Shown one piece after another: positions 44,756 to 54,040 of a stretch of DNA of 64,000 nt. The stretch's first letter is position 1, and each line of letters begins with the position of its first letter. Origin of the DNA: Panicum virgatum (lineage: Eukaryota > Streptophyta > Magnoliopsida > Poales > Poaceae); NCBI RefSeq assembly GCF_016808335.1, contig NC_053153.1:29705590-29769589 (forward strand), written 5' to 3'. The position numbers and the translations under genes were made by a program. A model generated the notes under the pieces. That model was not told where the DNA came from, ran no database searches, and was given only the letters and a program-made list of their open reading frames with translations.

Positions 44756-47575
44756 GGCGAAGTTGGATTATTTCCGTTCCAGAAGGCGAAGGAGGTTGAG
44801 GATACTGGCTTCAAGCTTTGGTACACGGGAGCAACTCCGGGTAGGAATGGTGTAGGCATCTTGATTGATAGGAGCCTTAAGGATGGAGTCGTAGAGGTTA
44901 GAAGGCAAGGCGACCGGATTATCCTAATCCGGTTGGTAGTTGGAGATTCGGTTTTGAATGTGATTAGTGCCTATGCCCCTCAGGTAGGCCTTAGTGAGAG
45001 CACCAAGATGCAGTTCTGGGAAGATCTAGATAGCATGATTAGTACTGTACCTACCAGCGAGAAACTCTTCATAGGAGGAGATCTCAACGGCCATGTGGGT
45101 GCGACTAATGTAGGGTTCGAGAGAGTGCACGGGGGTTTTGGGTATGGTAGCAGGAGTCAAGAGGTGGAGGATGTGTTGAACTTCGCGTTAGCCTACGACT
45201 TGTTGATAGCGAATACCGTGTTTAAGAAGAGGGAATCCCATCTTGTGACATTTCGTAGTGGACAACACTCGAGCCAGATCGACTTTATCCTTGCTAGGAG
45301 GGAGGATAGACGTGATTGCTTAGATTGTAAGGTGATACCTGGGGAGTGTGTTGTCTCTCAACACAAGCTTGTGGTGGCGGACTTTCATCTTCGGGTACGT
45401 GTCCACCGGGACAAACATGCCAAGATTGCGAGAACAAAGTGGTGGAAGTTTAGAGGGGAAGCGGCACAAGCGTTTAAGGAAAGGATGCTAGGTGAGGGGC
45501 CTTGGGAAGGAGAAGACGCAGATGACATGTGGCTAAAGATGACAACATGTGTTCGGAAGGTGGCCTCAGAGGTGTTTGGCGTGAGTAGGGGAGGCAAACA
45601 GGAGGGGAAAGACACCTGGTGGTGGAATGACGAGGTGCAAAGGGCTATTAAGGAGAAGGAGTGTTTCAAGCGCCTCCACCTTGATAAGAGTGCAGCCAAC
45701 ATCGAGGGCTATAAATTAGCGAAGAGGGTTGCAAAGCGAGTTATGAGTGTAGCAAAGGGTAAGGCGTATGATGACCTGTATCAGCGGCTAGGCACGAAAG
45801 AAGGGGAGAAGGACATTTATAGGATGGCTAGGATCCGCGAGCGGAAGACAAGGGACATCAACCAAATCAAATGCATTAAGGATGGGACAGATCGACTGTT
45901 AGTAAAGGATGGGGAGATCATGGATAGATGGAGAGAGTACTTCGACAAGTTGTTTAATGGGGAGAGTGAGGGCCCTACCCTTGAGTTAGATGACTCTTTT
46001 GACGATACCAACAGACGTTTTGTGAGGAGAATTCAGGAGGTAGAGATCGGGGAGGCTTTGAAGAGGATGAAGGGAGGTAAAGCGATGGGCCCTGATGGTA
46101 ACCCCATTGAAGTGTGGAGATGCCTAGGAGATAGAGCAATAGTATGGTTAACTAAGCTTTTTAATCTCATTTTTCGGTCAAACAAGATGCCGGAAGAATG
46201 GAGGAGAAGTATATTAGTACCTATCTTCAAAAACAAGGGCGATGTTCAAAATTGTACTAACTACCGTGGGATTAAGCTGATGAGCCATATGATGAAGCTT
46301 TGGGAGAGGGTTATCGAGCATCGTCTAAGAAGAGTGACAAGTGTGACCCAAAACCAATTTGGGTTCATGCCTGGAAGGTCAACCATGGAGGCGATTTTCT
46401 TAATACGACAATTGATGGAGAGATATAGGGAGCAGAAGAAGGACTTGCACATGGTCTTCATTGACCTTGAGAAGGCATATGACAAAGTGCCGAAAAATGT
46501 CATGTGGTGGGCCTTGGAGAAGCACAAAGTCCCAACTAAGTACATTACCCTCATTAAGGATATGTACAAGGATGCGACGACGTTTGTCCGGACATGTGAT
46601 GGCAACACCACTGATTTTCCTATTAACATAGGCCTACACCAGGGGTCAGCATTGAGCCCTTATTTATTTGCTTTAGTGATGGATGAGGTCACAAGGGATA
46701 TACAAGGTGAGATCCCTTGGTGTATGCTCTTTGCTGATGATGTGGTGCTAGTTGACGAGAGTAGGGCTGGGGTTAATAGGAAGTTAGAGCTGTGGAGACG
46801 CACGTTAGAGTCGAAACGGTTCAGACTCAGTAGGACCAAGACCGAGTACATGATGTGCGATTTCGGCGCGACTAGGCATGAGGGGGGAGACGTTAGTCTA
46901 GATGGGCAAGTGGTGGTCCAGAAGGATACTTTTCGGTATTTAGGATCGGTGCTACAAAAGGATGGCGACATTGATGAAGATGTTAGGCATAGAATTTCAG
47001 CTGGCTGGTTGAAATGGCGGCAAGCTTCTGGCATCCTTTGTGATAAGAGGGTGCCACAAAAGCTAAAAGGCAAATTCTATAGGGCAGCAATTCGTCCGGC
47101 GATGTTATACGGTGCTGAATGTTGGCCTACAAAAAGGCGACATGTCCAGCAACTGAGTGTAGCAGAGATGCGGATGTTGCGGTGGTTTTGCGGGCACACA
47201 AGGAGGGATAGAGTCCGGAACGAAGTTATTCGGGATAGGGTCGGGGTGGCAGCAATTGAGGAGAAACTTACCCAGCATCGGCTGAGATGGTTTGGACATG
47301 TCCAATGAAGGCCTCCTGAGGCGCCGGTGCGTAATGGGGTTCTTGAGGTCGATAATGTAAAGAGGGGTAGAGGTAGACCTAAACTGATGTGGGATGAGTC
47401 CGTTAAGAGAGACCTTAAGGATTGGAATATTTCTAAAGAGATAGCTTTGGATAGGAGCGCTTGGAGACTAGCTATCAATGTGCCTGAACCTTGAACTTAT
47501 TTCTTTCGGGTTTCATCTCTAGCCTACCCCAACTTGCTTGGGAAAAAAAGGCTATATTGTTGTTGTTGTTGTAGT
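44756..47575 (+). mobile_element. RTE-type non-LTR retrotransposon (5'-truncated)
   Basis: The 15-bp sequence AGATTTTTCTAGCAA occurs immediately before (44741-44755) and after (47576-47590) the element, a clear LINE-type target duplication inside the L1. The 3' end is CCAACTTGCTTGGG followed by a short TTG repeat tail (47559-47572), characteristic of RTE elements, which lack poly(A). The first coding residues correspond to a point past the endonuclease start, so the 5' end is truncated. Confidence 0.92.
44786..47494 (+). pseudogene. RTE endonuclease-reverse transcriptase, one in-frame stop
   Basis: The open frame runs to a TGA at 47306-47308. Past it the same frame stays open for 62 more codons with family-typical sequence (GRGRPKLMWDESVKRDLKDW) to a TGA at 47492-47494. 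The apurinic-type endonuclease half keeps [19 protein letters not shown] and [10 protein letters not shown] but lacks its N-terminal part. The RT half has [56 protein letters not shown] and the catalytic FADDVVLV. Apart from 5' truncation and the single stop the protein is well preserved (over 800 residues), which suggests a fairly recent insertion compared with the L1 around it. Confidence 0.9.
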
Positions 47576-48890
47576 AGATTTTTCTAGCAAAGTGACGAGC
47601 ATAAGAAAAAATATAGATTAGCCAAGTGGGATATCTTGTGCCAACCTAAGGACCAAGGGGGCTTAGGGATACATAACTTAGAGCTAAAAAACATAGCTTT
47701 GCTTAGTAAATGATTATATTGTTTGCTAATGACAGACGGTACATGGCAGCAACTCATCCGCAATAAGTACATTGGGACAAAGCCACTTGTGCAAGTCCAA
47801 TGGAAAAACGGAGATTCTCATTTCTGAGCAAGCCTAATGAAAACGAAACTGGAATTCCTGAAATTCGGAACCTTCATAGTTAAAGACGGGTCACAAGTGT
47901 GTTTTTGGGAGGATAGATGGCTAGGCAATATAACTCTCTGGGAACAATACCCTCAGCTTTACAATATAGCCAGGAAAAAACATGATACGATGGCTGATGT
48001 ACCAACTACACAGATCCCAAACATATTTTAGCGGAAAGACCTAATTGGCAACAAGCTGATATTGTGGAACAATCTTCTATCTCGGCTAGAGGGAATAGAA
48101 CTAAGACAGGAGAGAGATGACTTTAGATGGAATTTAGGCCAGTCTGGTGTTTTCTCTGTTAAATCATATTATCTGGGATTAATCAATCAAGATACCCCAA
48201 ACCTGAATAAGAAACTCTAGAAACTGAAGACCCCATTGAAAATCAAAATCTTCTTATGGTACCTCAGGAGGGGTGTCATTCTCACAAAAGACAACCTAGT
48301 GAGACGAAACTGGCAAGAAAATAAACAATGTTGTTTCTTTCATGAAAATGAAACAATACAACATCTTTTTTTTTGACTGCCGGTTCACTAGAATGTTATG
48401 GGCTACAGTATATGTGGCCTGGGGATTACCCAAACCCCGCAATATATCAAATATGTTCGTAAGTTGGCTAAATGGAATACCCAAAGATTTTAAACTATTA
48501 GTGCTTGTGGGCGCGGCAACCTTGTGTTGGTCTGTTTGGCTCTGCAGGAATGCGGTGGTGTTCGATAACAAATAATCTTCCTTTTTGCAGTTTATCTACT
48601 TGACGACACATTGGCTACGTACGTAGGCTATCCTACAGCGGCCTTCATCACAGAATATTCTTGTAGCAGCATCTCATTTCTTGGCGCAGGTGTCCAAGGA
48701 TTTTTTTTTTTGCCCAGGCTCATGTGTGGCGGTCTAGTCGTAGGATTGACGGTCACTAGTGTACCTGGTTATATTAAAACTCTTTTTAGACTGTGTGCAG
48801 TTACGCCAGAGGCCGGGAACGTTTCGAGTTGATGTATCACCTTAATGTAGCCTATTGAAATCAATAAAATTTCCCCTTTCTTAAAAAAAA

Positions 48891-49597
48891 AATCCCAAGA
48901 GCCTGGCAAGGTGGCGGTGGACTTGCTTGCACGGCAATGAATTGGGCATAGCTAAACAGGAGACTCGAGGGGTGATTTCAAGTCAAGCAAAGAAATGAAG
49001 CAACCAACAAAACCTGCACATTGTTCAACAATTTCATTCTGAGCTGAGGCAATTGGAACCCCTACACATTAAGCAGCAATTTAAATTTAAATTACTCTTT
49101 TATTCTAAAATAATTACAACTATAGAGTTCAAAATTTATTCTACAAAAACTGCTAACTTTGACTTGTCTAGACAAGATAATTTCGGAAAGATTCTTGCAA
49201 AAAACAACTAACACCTCATTCACTCATCATAAAAAATAGATTTTATTTTTATAATTTTACAACTAATATTAATTTGTGATGTTAAAATTATATTTATTTT
49301 GAGACAGGTGGAGTCGGATCTCAGCCGCTGGAGCCAGGGCTGCAGTAGGTGCTGCGCCCGTGCCGTGCGGCCTCCCCTCCGCCGCGGCAAACTACTCCTC
49401 GTTGTCGTACATGGAGGGGCCCAGGCCGCCGGATAACACCTCCTCGTCGCCGGCTCGCCGCCGCCTTCCGTCCCAGTCCGGCAGCCCCCCACCTCCACGG
49501 CCCCACCTGCTGCTCTTTGGGACCACATCCTGTTGGGCCGACGGCGGGGCTCCCCCCGGGCCACGGTGGCATCTCCAGCCACAAGTGGTTCGCTCTG
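48891..49597. other. Intergenic; GC-rich segment before MULE 1
   Basis: AT-rich to about 49310, then GC-rich up to the MULE. The plus-strand frame through 49349-49597 reads a Pro/Ser-rich peptide (SSLSYMEGPRPPDNTSSSPA) that could be part of an old exon cut by the MULE, but no family was recognised and the other side does not continue it. Confidence 0.4.
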
Positions 49598-49606
49598 TGT
49601 CGCCCG

Positions 49607-49965
49607 GCGGTTTTTTCTTTTTTATATTTAAAAAAAATTAAAATTTCAAAAATATATGTCGGTTTTGGAAAATTTCAAAAATATACCCCGGTCGCCCTAT
49701 GGGGGGGCGACAGGGCTCAAATGTAATTTTTTTCCTTCAAATTTACAAAGAAGTCCCTAGAGAAAAAAAAATTGGGGGGGCCTGTCGCCCCCCCAACGGG
49801 CGACAGGTCCCTGTCGCCCATCCCAGGGGCGACAGGGCCGTTGGGGGGGCGACAGGGTCCCCGCCATTCCCTTTGTCATTTGAGCCTAAAAATTCAGAAA
49901 AAAAGAGAGGGGTGAGGAGAAGAAAAGCGGCGAAGTTCTGCCGAATTATACACCTAGATGATTTC
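49607..49965 (+). repeat. Left TIR of MULE 1
   Basis: Inverted relative to 53060-53529. It shares AATTTCAAAAATATATGTCG, then repeated GGGCGACAG/CTGTCGCCC words, then GAGAGGGGTGAG and GCGAAGTTCTGCCGAATT. It lacks about 100 bp present on the right, including the TATATA box. Confidence 0.87.
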
Positions 49966-50324
49966 ATGCCATGATCTATAACATATGATATTCATCGGTT
50001 TAAGATGTATTCGCATTTAGTATTGTTAATGTTGTATTATGCTTGTATGTATGTCTCGTACCAAACTTGCATTCACTGGACATGTACATAATGTCGAGTT
50101 TGAATCGTACTTAGTCGTAATGGAGCATCGAAGTATAAACATATCATCTATTGATTGTAATGGAAAATACGAGAGTGATCAGAGACGAACGTTGAAGTGT
50201 ATAAATAAGCGGTCCACAGCTATCTCATTACAAATAAACATCAGAGATACAAACATCAGATATGTCTAACCACCCCAATGGCGTCGGACCCTCTTAGGCC
50301 TCTGCTGGGCACGGACATGGCCCT
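49966..50324. other. MULE 1 interior, no gene seen
   Basis: AT-rich sequence between the left TIR and an internal inverted repeat. It is the place where a transposase would start in a complete element; no transposase sequence remains. Confidence 0.5.
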
Positions 50325-50407
50325 CGGAGCTTTTAATGTCACTAGAATATTAAAAAGCACACATGTAATTAATATAACGATAAGAAATAAGAACTAAGAA
50401 ATGCATT
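50325..50407 (+). repeat. Internal inverted repeat of MULE 1, left arm
   Basis: The sequence from GGAGCTTTTAATGTCACTAG to TAAGAAATGCATT recurs in inverse orientation at 51878-51959 with small differences. The two arms enclose the GRF zinc-finger gene and its promoter. Confidence 0.78.
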
Positions 50408-50610
50408 ACGTAATGTGAACCACCAAATTTTACATCATAATACAACGATAATGAAACACACATCACACATGCAGTGGCATGTCAGAACCCGTTGCAAACT
50501 ACGGTAAACAGATTCTGGACTAACCTAACATGCCTTAGGTAATTTAAAAAAAACAGAACAAACACAATGATGCAGCATGTCACTAGCACTAGGGTAGCAC
50601 TAGGGTAGTC

Positions 50611-51317
50611 CTAGTAGCCGTACCCCCACGTAGCAAACTGCGTTAAGCCTTCTCCGCAGTATCCACCCATTGCAGGTGGTGCAGGCGGTGGTGCCGGAGG
50701 CGCATGACCCTTCTTCTTGTGACAAGGGTAGTTGCAGTAAGGAATAGTGCATGGTTCATCCTGTGAACCGGCTGCATTGCTGGTATCATCATCTTCGTCG
50801 TCTTTGTTACCCTCGCTCACTTCCTCATAATGGTTCACCTTACATTCCAGATCAAAGATCTTTATCTGGAGGTACTCGATGAACTCCTGAACAGAATCAA
50901 TTGGTGCAGGATCTACCCACCTAGTAAAACCACAGTTTTCTGGAGCATCGGAAGACTGCAAAACAAATTCCATGTAAGGTGTCTCATTGAAGATAAAGAA
51001 ATGAAACAACCGAGTATTACCCATGCGTGTGGACATTTAAAGAAACGCCGACTGCCATCCATCCCGTCGGTGCACATCTGCACTAAGCAGTCCGCACCAT
51101 GTCTGCATTTTGGCCACGGTTCTCTACGGTTATCGTATTGTCGAAGAGGAGTTTCATTGGTAAATTCACTCTTGTGCTGTGGCGGAAACTCAAACACTGG
51201 TTCCGGAAAGGAATCAGGTCCAAGAGGCCCCTCCCATATTATGGGGTCTCCCTTTCTTCCTCCTTTTCCTTTCCCAAAACCATAGTAATTCTTCCTGCTA
51301 GACCCATCTCCAGACAT
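50611..51317 (-). CDS. GRF-type zinc-finger protein carried by MULE 1
   Basis: Two exons, 51317-51021 and 50955-50611, joined by a 65-bp GT-AG intron in phase 0, give 213 aa with no lesion. Residues about 66-115 form a GRF-like zinc finger: KCRHGADCL, then GSRRFFKCPHAW across the splice, then ENCGFTRWVDP. Splicing is needed to complete the finger, which supports the model. A helical acidic segment follows (FIEYLQIKIFDLECKVNHYE, then DDEDDD), then a Pro/Cys-rich tail. GRF fingers in other proteins bind single-stranded nucleic acid; the role in this element is unknown. A TATAAATA box (51375-51382, minus) lies 58 bp upstream of the ATG, so it has its own promoter and does not depend on the TIR. 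It may be a captured host gene or an element-borne accessory gene. Confidence 0.7.
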
Positions 51318-51374
51318 TGGGTATACAATGAGATTTGGTGTTTGAGTTGTGCTGGGAGTTCACAAACTTGGGAG

Positions 51375-51382
51375 TATTTATA
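51375..51382 (-). promoter_or_regulatory. TATA box of the GRF zinc-finger gene
   Basis: TATAAATA on the minus strand, 58 bp upstream of the ATG at 51317, consistent with a short 5' UTR. Confidence 0.55.
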
Positions 51383-51877
51383 GGCGCACAAAGGTCTGAT
51401 ACCCGGAGTGTGGAGTGTAAATGCACCTAAAAAACCTACATGACAACACAGTGAAGAGGCTAGCTGACCTAACACTGAAAAGGCTAGATTCGATGCTCGA
51501 AATGACTACTCGATGCATCTCTGTGCATGCAGACTCACAGCACTGCATTGCTGCCGCTCGGTCGATCGCGCCTAGATGCCGCCTTCCCCACTACACGCCA
51601 CAGACCTTCGCTATAGAATGACAGGTCCGTCGTCCTCGCCAGAGAGACTGCTTTGAAGGTGAGCTGGTGTGGTTGCCGTCTTGTCACATCTTTTTGAAAT
51701 GGTGGAAGAGCACTGCTATTGGGTTATCGTCTTTTGTCACGTATGTCTGGGCAAAGAATGCGACATTTGGGAAACCCGTGATCGCCGTGCTGAGCAGTGG
51801 CAACCTGTGATCTCGTACTCGCAGCTAGATACACTATGGTTCCTATTTTGAGCTATTCGAGCTTTTTAGCAGCAGAC

Positions 51878-51959
51878 CCTGATGTATTTCTTAGTTCTTA
51901 ATTCTTATCGTTATATTAATGTGTGTTTTTTAGTATTCTAGTGACATGAAAAGCTCCGA
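51878..51959 (-). repeat. Internal inverted repeat of MULE 1, right arm
   Basis: Inverse of 50325-50407 (ATTTCTTAGTTCTTAATTCTT to GTGACATGAAAAGCTCC). The region between the GRF gene promoter and this arm (51390-51877) shows no recognisable gene. Confidence 0.78.
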
Positions 51960-52169
51960 AAATATTAAGGAAAAGTTTAAAGATTTCATAGACTCCCGGC
52001 TACAACTGCAAATTAATGGTAAATGCTACAACACACAGAGTTAAGCTCTCAACTTAAAACATAAACAACTAATTGCAGTGGCATGTGCACGCGACAAGAT
52101 AATTTCTTGTTGCATCTAAACCTACCATGCCTTATGGAATGTAAAATGCCGGGATTACATGGTACTACT

Positions 52170-52759
52170 CTACTGAGTGCACCTAGGATATTTGCCCTTC
52201 CTAATTGCTTCGGGCCCGGCTTCCTTCGCACGGCGTGCCCTCTCTCGCTTTCTCTCCCTGTCAGCTTCACGTTCGGCCGCCGCCTTACGATCCACCTCCT
52301 CCATCCTCTTGCGGATCTCTTCTTGCTCTTTGTTGCGCTTCTCCTCTTGCTGTTCCTCGTGCTTCATTCGGCGCCAACGTTCTGCAGCCCATCTTGCTTT
52401 TTGTTCCACAATGTCCTTTGCCTGCTGCGACTGCACGGTGTCGAACCACTGCATAAAATCACAAAGAGGCGGAGGAGACTTTGTCCAACACAAGTTAGAA
52501 TCATAACTCAATGTTAGGTCATATAGAAAAATAGCGTATGTTGTCCGCTACCTTGGCCCGGTCTTTGCCATATCGCTTAGGTGGATCATATTCGTAGTTC
52601 TCACACATAAATAACCTCATGCCGTAGTCATCTCCTAAAACCTCAGATTGCATGAACTTGCATAACGAACCGCAGAAGCACATTGACACATCAAATCCTT
52701 TGGGGTACGGTGGCTTTACACTTGCTCCACGGAATGTAGGTTGATCCTGACGAAGACAT
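52170..52759 (-). pseudogene. MULE accessory gene (GRF-like finger plus charged coiled coil), frameshifted
   Basis: Exon 1 is 52759-52552 and exon 2 52448-52170, with GT-AG borders at the same places as the MULE 2 copy. Exon 1 encodes MSSSGSTYIPWSKC, then a cysteine finger (MCFCGSLCKFMQSE, FMCENYEYDPPKRYG). One extra A in a CAAAGG stretch, relative to MULE 2, shifts the frame before the finger. Exon 2 begins WFDTVQSQQAKDIVEQKARW and continues as a Lys/Glu/Arg-rich coiled coil ending KYPRCTQ. Its 5' end points out of the right TIR, the position of mudrB in MuDR elements. The function is not known. Confidence 0.75.
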
Positions 52760-53059
52760 TGGCGCTATAGTGTGGTGCGCCAAATAACAAACAATAATTT
52801 AAGCAATGCACATATCGTATACCAAATCGATGCGTAAAAATATAGGTACTGATATAATTCTATTGTCTTATACTGCAATATCAATAAGGTACTATCATAA
52901 TTCTATTCTAATGTATAATTATTTTATTTGAAAAAGTCTGTAATAGTATTCAAATTGTAATACTAAACCAGTGTTCTAAAGCACCAAATCTAATTCAGCT
53001 AATCTACTAATTAAATCAAATTGTTATACAATATCAACGAATTTATACGGAAGTTACCG

Positions 53060-53529
53060 GTAGATCACAAGTGCAGAATTCGACAGAGCTTTGCCGCTTC
53101 CCTTCTTCTCACCCCTCTCTTTTTTCTGGATTTTTTTGGATTTTTTGAGGTCAAATGAGAGGAGGGAATGAGGGGGAGGCCTTATATAGGCGGCCTGATC
53201 CGGTCGCCCGTGGGGGGGCAACACCCCCTGTCGCCCGCAGGAGGGGCGACCGGCCCCCCTGGCGCCTGTAGGCCAGGCCCACTGGGTGGTCGCCCCTGGG
53301 ATGGGCGACAGGGGCCTGTCGCCTGTTGGGGGGGGGGGGGGGGGGGGGGGCGACAGGCCCCCCAATTTTTTTTTCTCCATGGACTTCTTTGCAAATTTGA
53401 AGGAAAAAAATTACATTTGAGCCCTGTCGCCCCCCATAGGGCGACCGGGGTATATTTTTGAAATTTTCCAAAACCGACATATATTTTTGAAATTTTAATT
53501 TTTTTTAAATATAAAAAAGAAAAAACCGC
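53060..53529 (-). repeat. Right TIR of MULE 1, with TATA box
   Basis: Inverse of the left TIR but longer. It contains CCTTATATAGG (53183-53193), a TATA box for the inward (minus) accessory gene, many GTCGCCC/GGGCGAC words and a run of 23 G (53328-53350). Confidence 0.87.
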
Positions 53530-53538
53530 TGTCGCCCG

Positions 53539-54040
53539 GATCCGGTGTTGGGCCGAGGCCGGATCTATTTCGGGCCGGGAAATCACTTGACTCCAGTGTG
53601 GTGCAGGCCCGTGTAGCAGAACTGACTGGCAAACATGGCCCATGTGAGTTCAGTTTGCTGACAGGTCCGTTTCATAAAACAGCAATCTCAATACGGTACT
53701 CAGTACTCTTGGCGGCCACGAGCGATCATCACAAACATGACCATGGCACAACACATATCAGACAGGTAACACCACAACCCCTAATGCTCATCAAACCCAA
53801 ATACATAGACACATCACATGTTCAGGTCATGTGTGGCATTGTAAACGCATACCACTCATCAGCGCACCGACAAGTACCTGCAGCTTGACCGATCACATTA
53901 ACAGGGCCGCCAACAAGTAAGGCTGACCACGGCAGACACAAACCAGACTGGTACAAAGTACAGACCGACCCTACAAACAGCTCTCATCCCATCCATACAG
54001 CGTTCATTACAGCGGCAAATTAAACAGTCTCATCCACTTA
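53539..54040. other. Spacer between MULE 1 and the RING gene
   Basis: No coding sequence was recognised. It probably includes the 3' UTR of the minus-strand RING-type gene that stops at 54041. Confidence 0.45.

Larger units (their letters stand above)
44457..48890 (+). mobile_element. L1-type LINE remnant, split by an RTE insertion
   Basis: Before the RTE: LSTGGRLTLINSVLNSVPLY and IPKGVRKKLDYFCSRFF (44627-44752). After it: the same protein continues (YRLAKWDILCQPKDQGGLGI, then DRWLGN, KIKIFLWYLRRGV and a zf-RVT-like CRFTRMLWA). These are the thumb and C-terminal zinc-binding parts of plant L1 ORF2. Many stops interrupt it. The 3' end runs to AATAAAATTTCCCC and a poly(A) stretch ending at about 48890. 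An extra short L1 piece (IPLKIKIFM, about 44490-44520) precedes the main part, so the left side is rearranged. The endonuclease and most of the RT are absent. Confidence 0.8.
49607..53529. mobile_element. MULE 1: non-autonomous Mutator-like element with two accessory genes
   Basis: Long terminal inverted repeats begin GCGGTTTTTTCTTTTTTATA on both sides, and a perfect 9-bp duplication TGTCGCCCG flanks it (49598-49606 and 53530-53538). 3923 bp. There is no transposase. It carries an intact-looking GRF zinc-finger gene (50611-51317) and a frameshifted copy of the accessory gene also found in MULE 2 (52170-52759). Confidence 0.9.
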
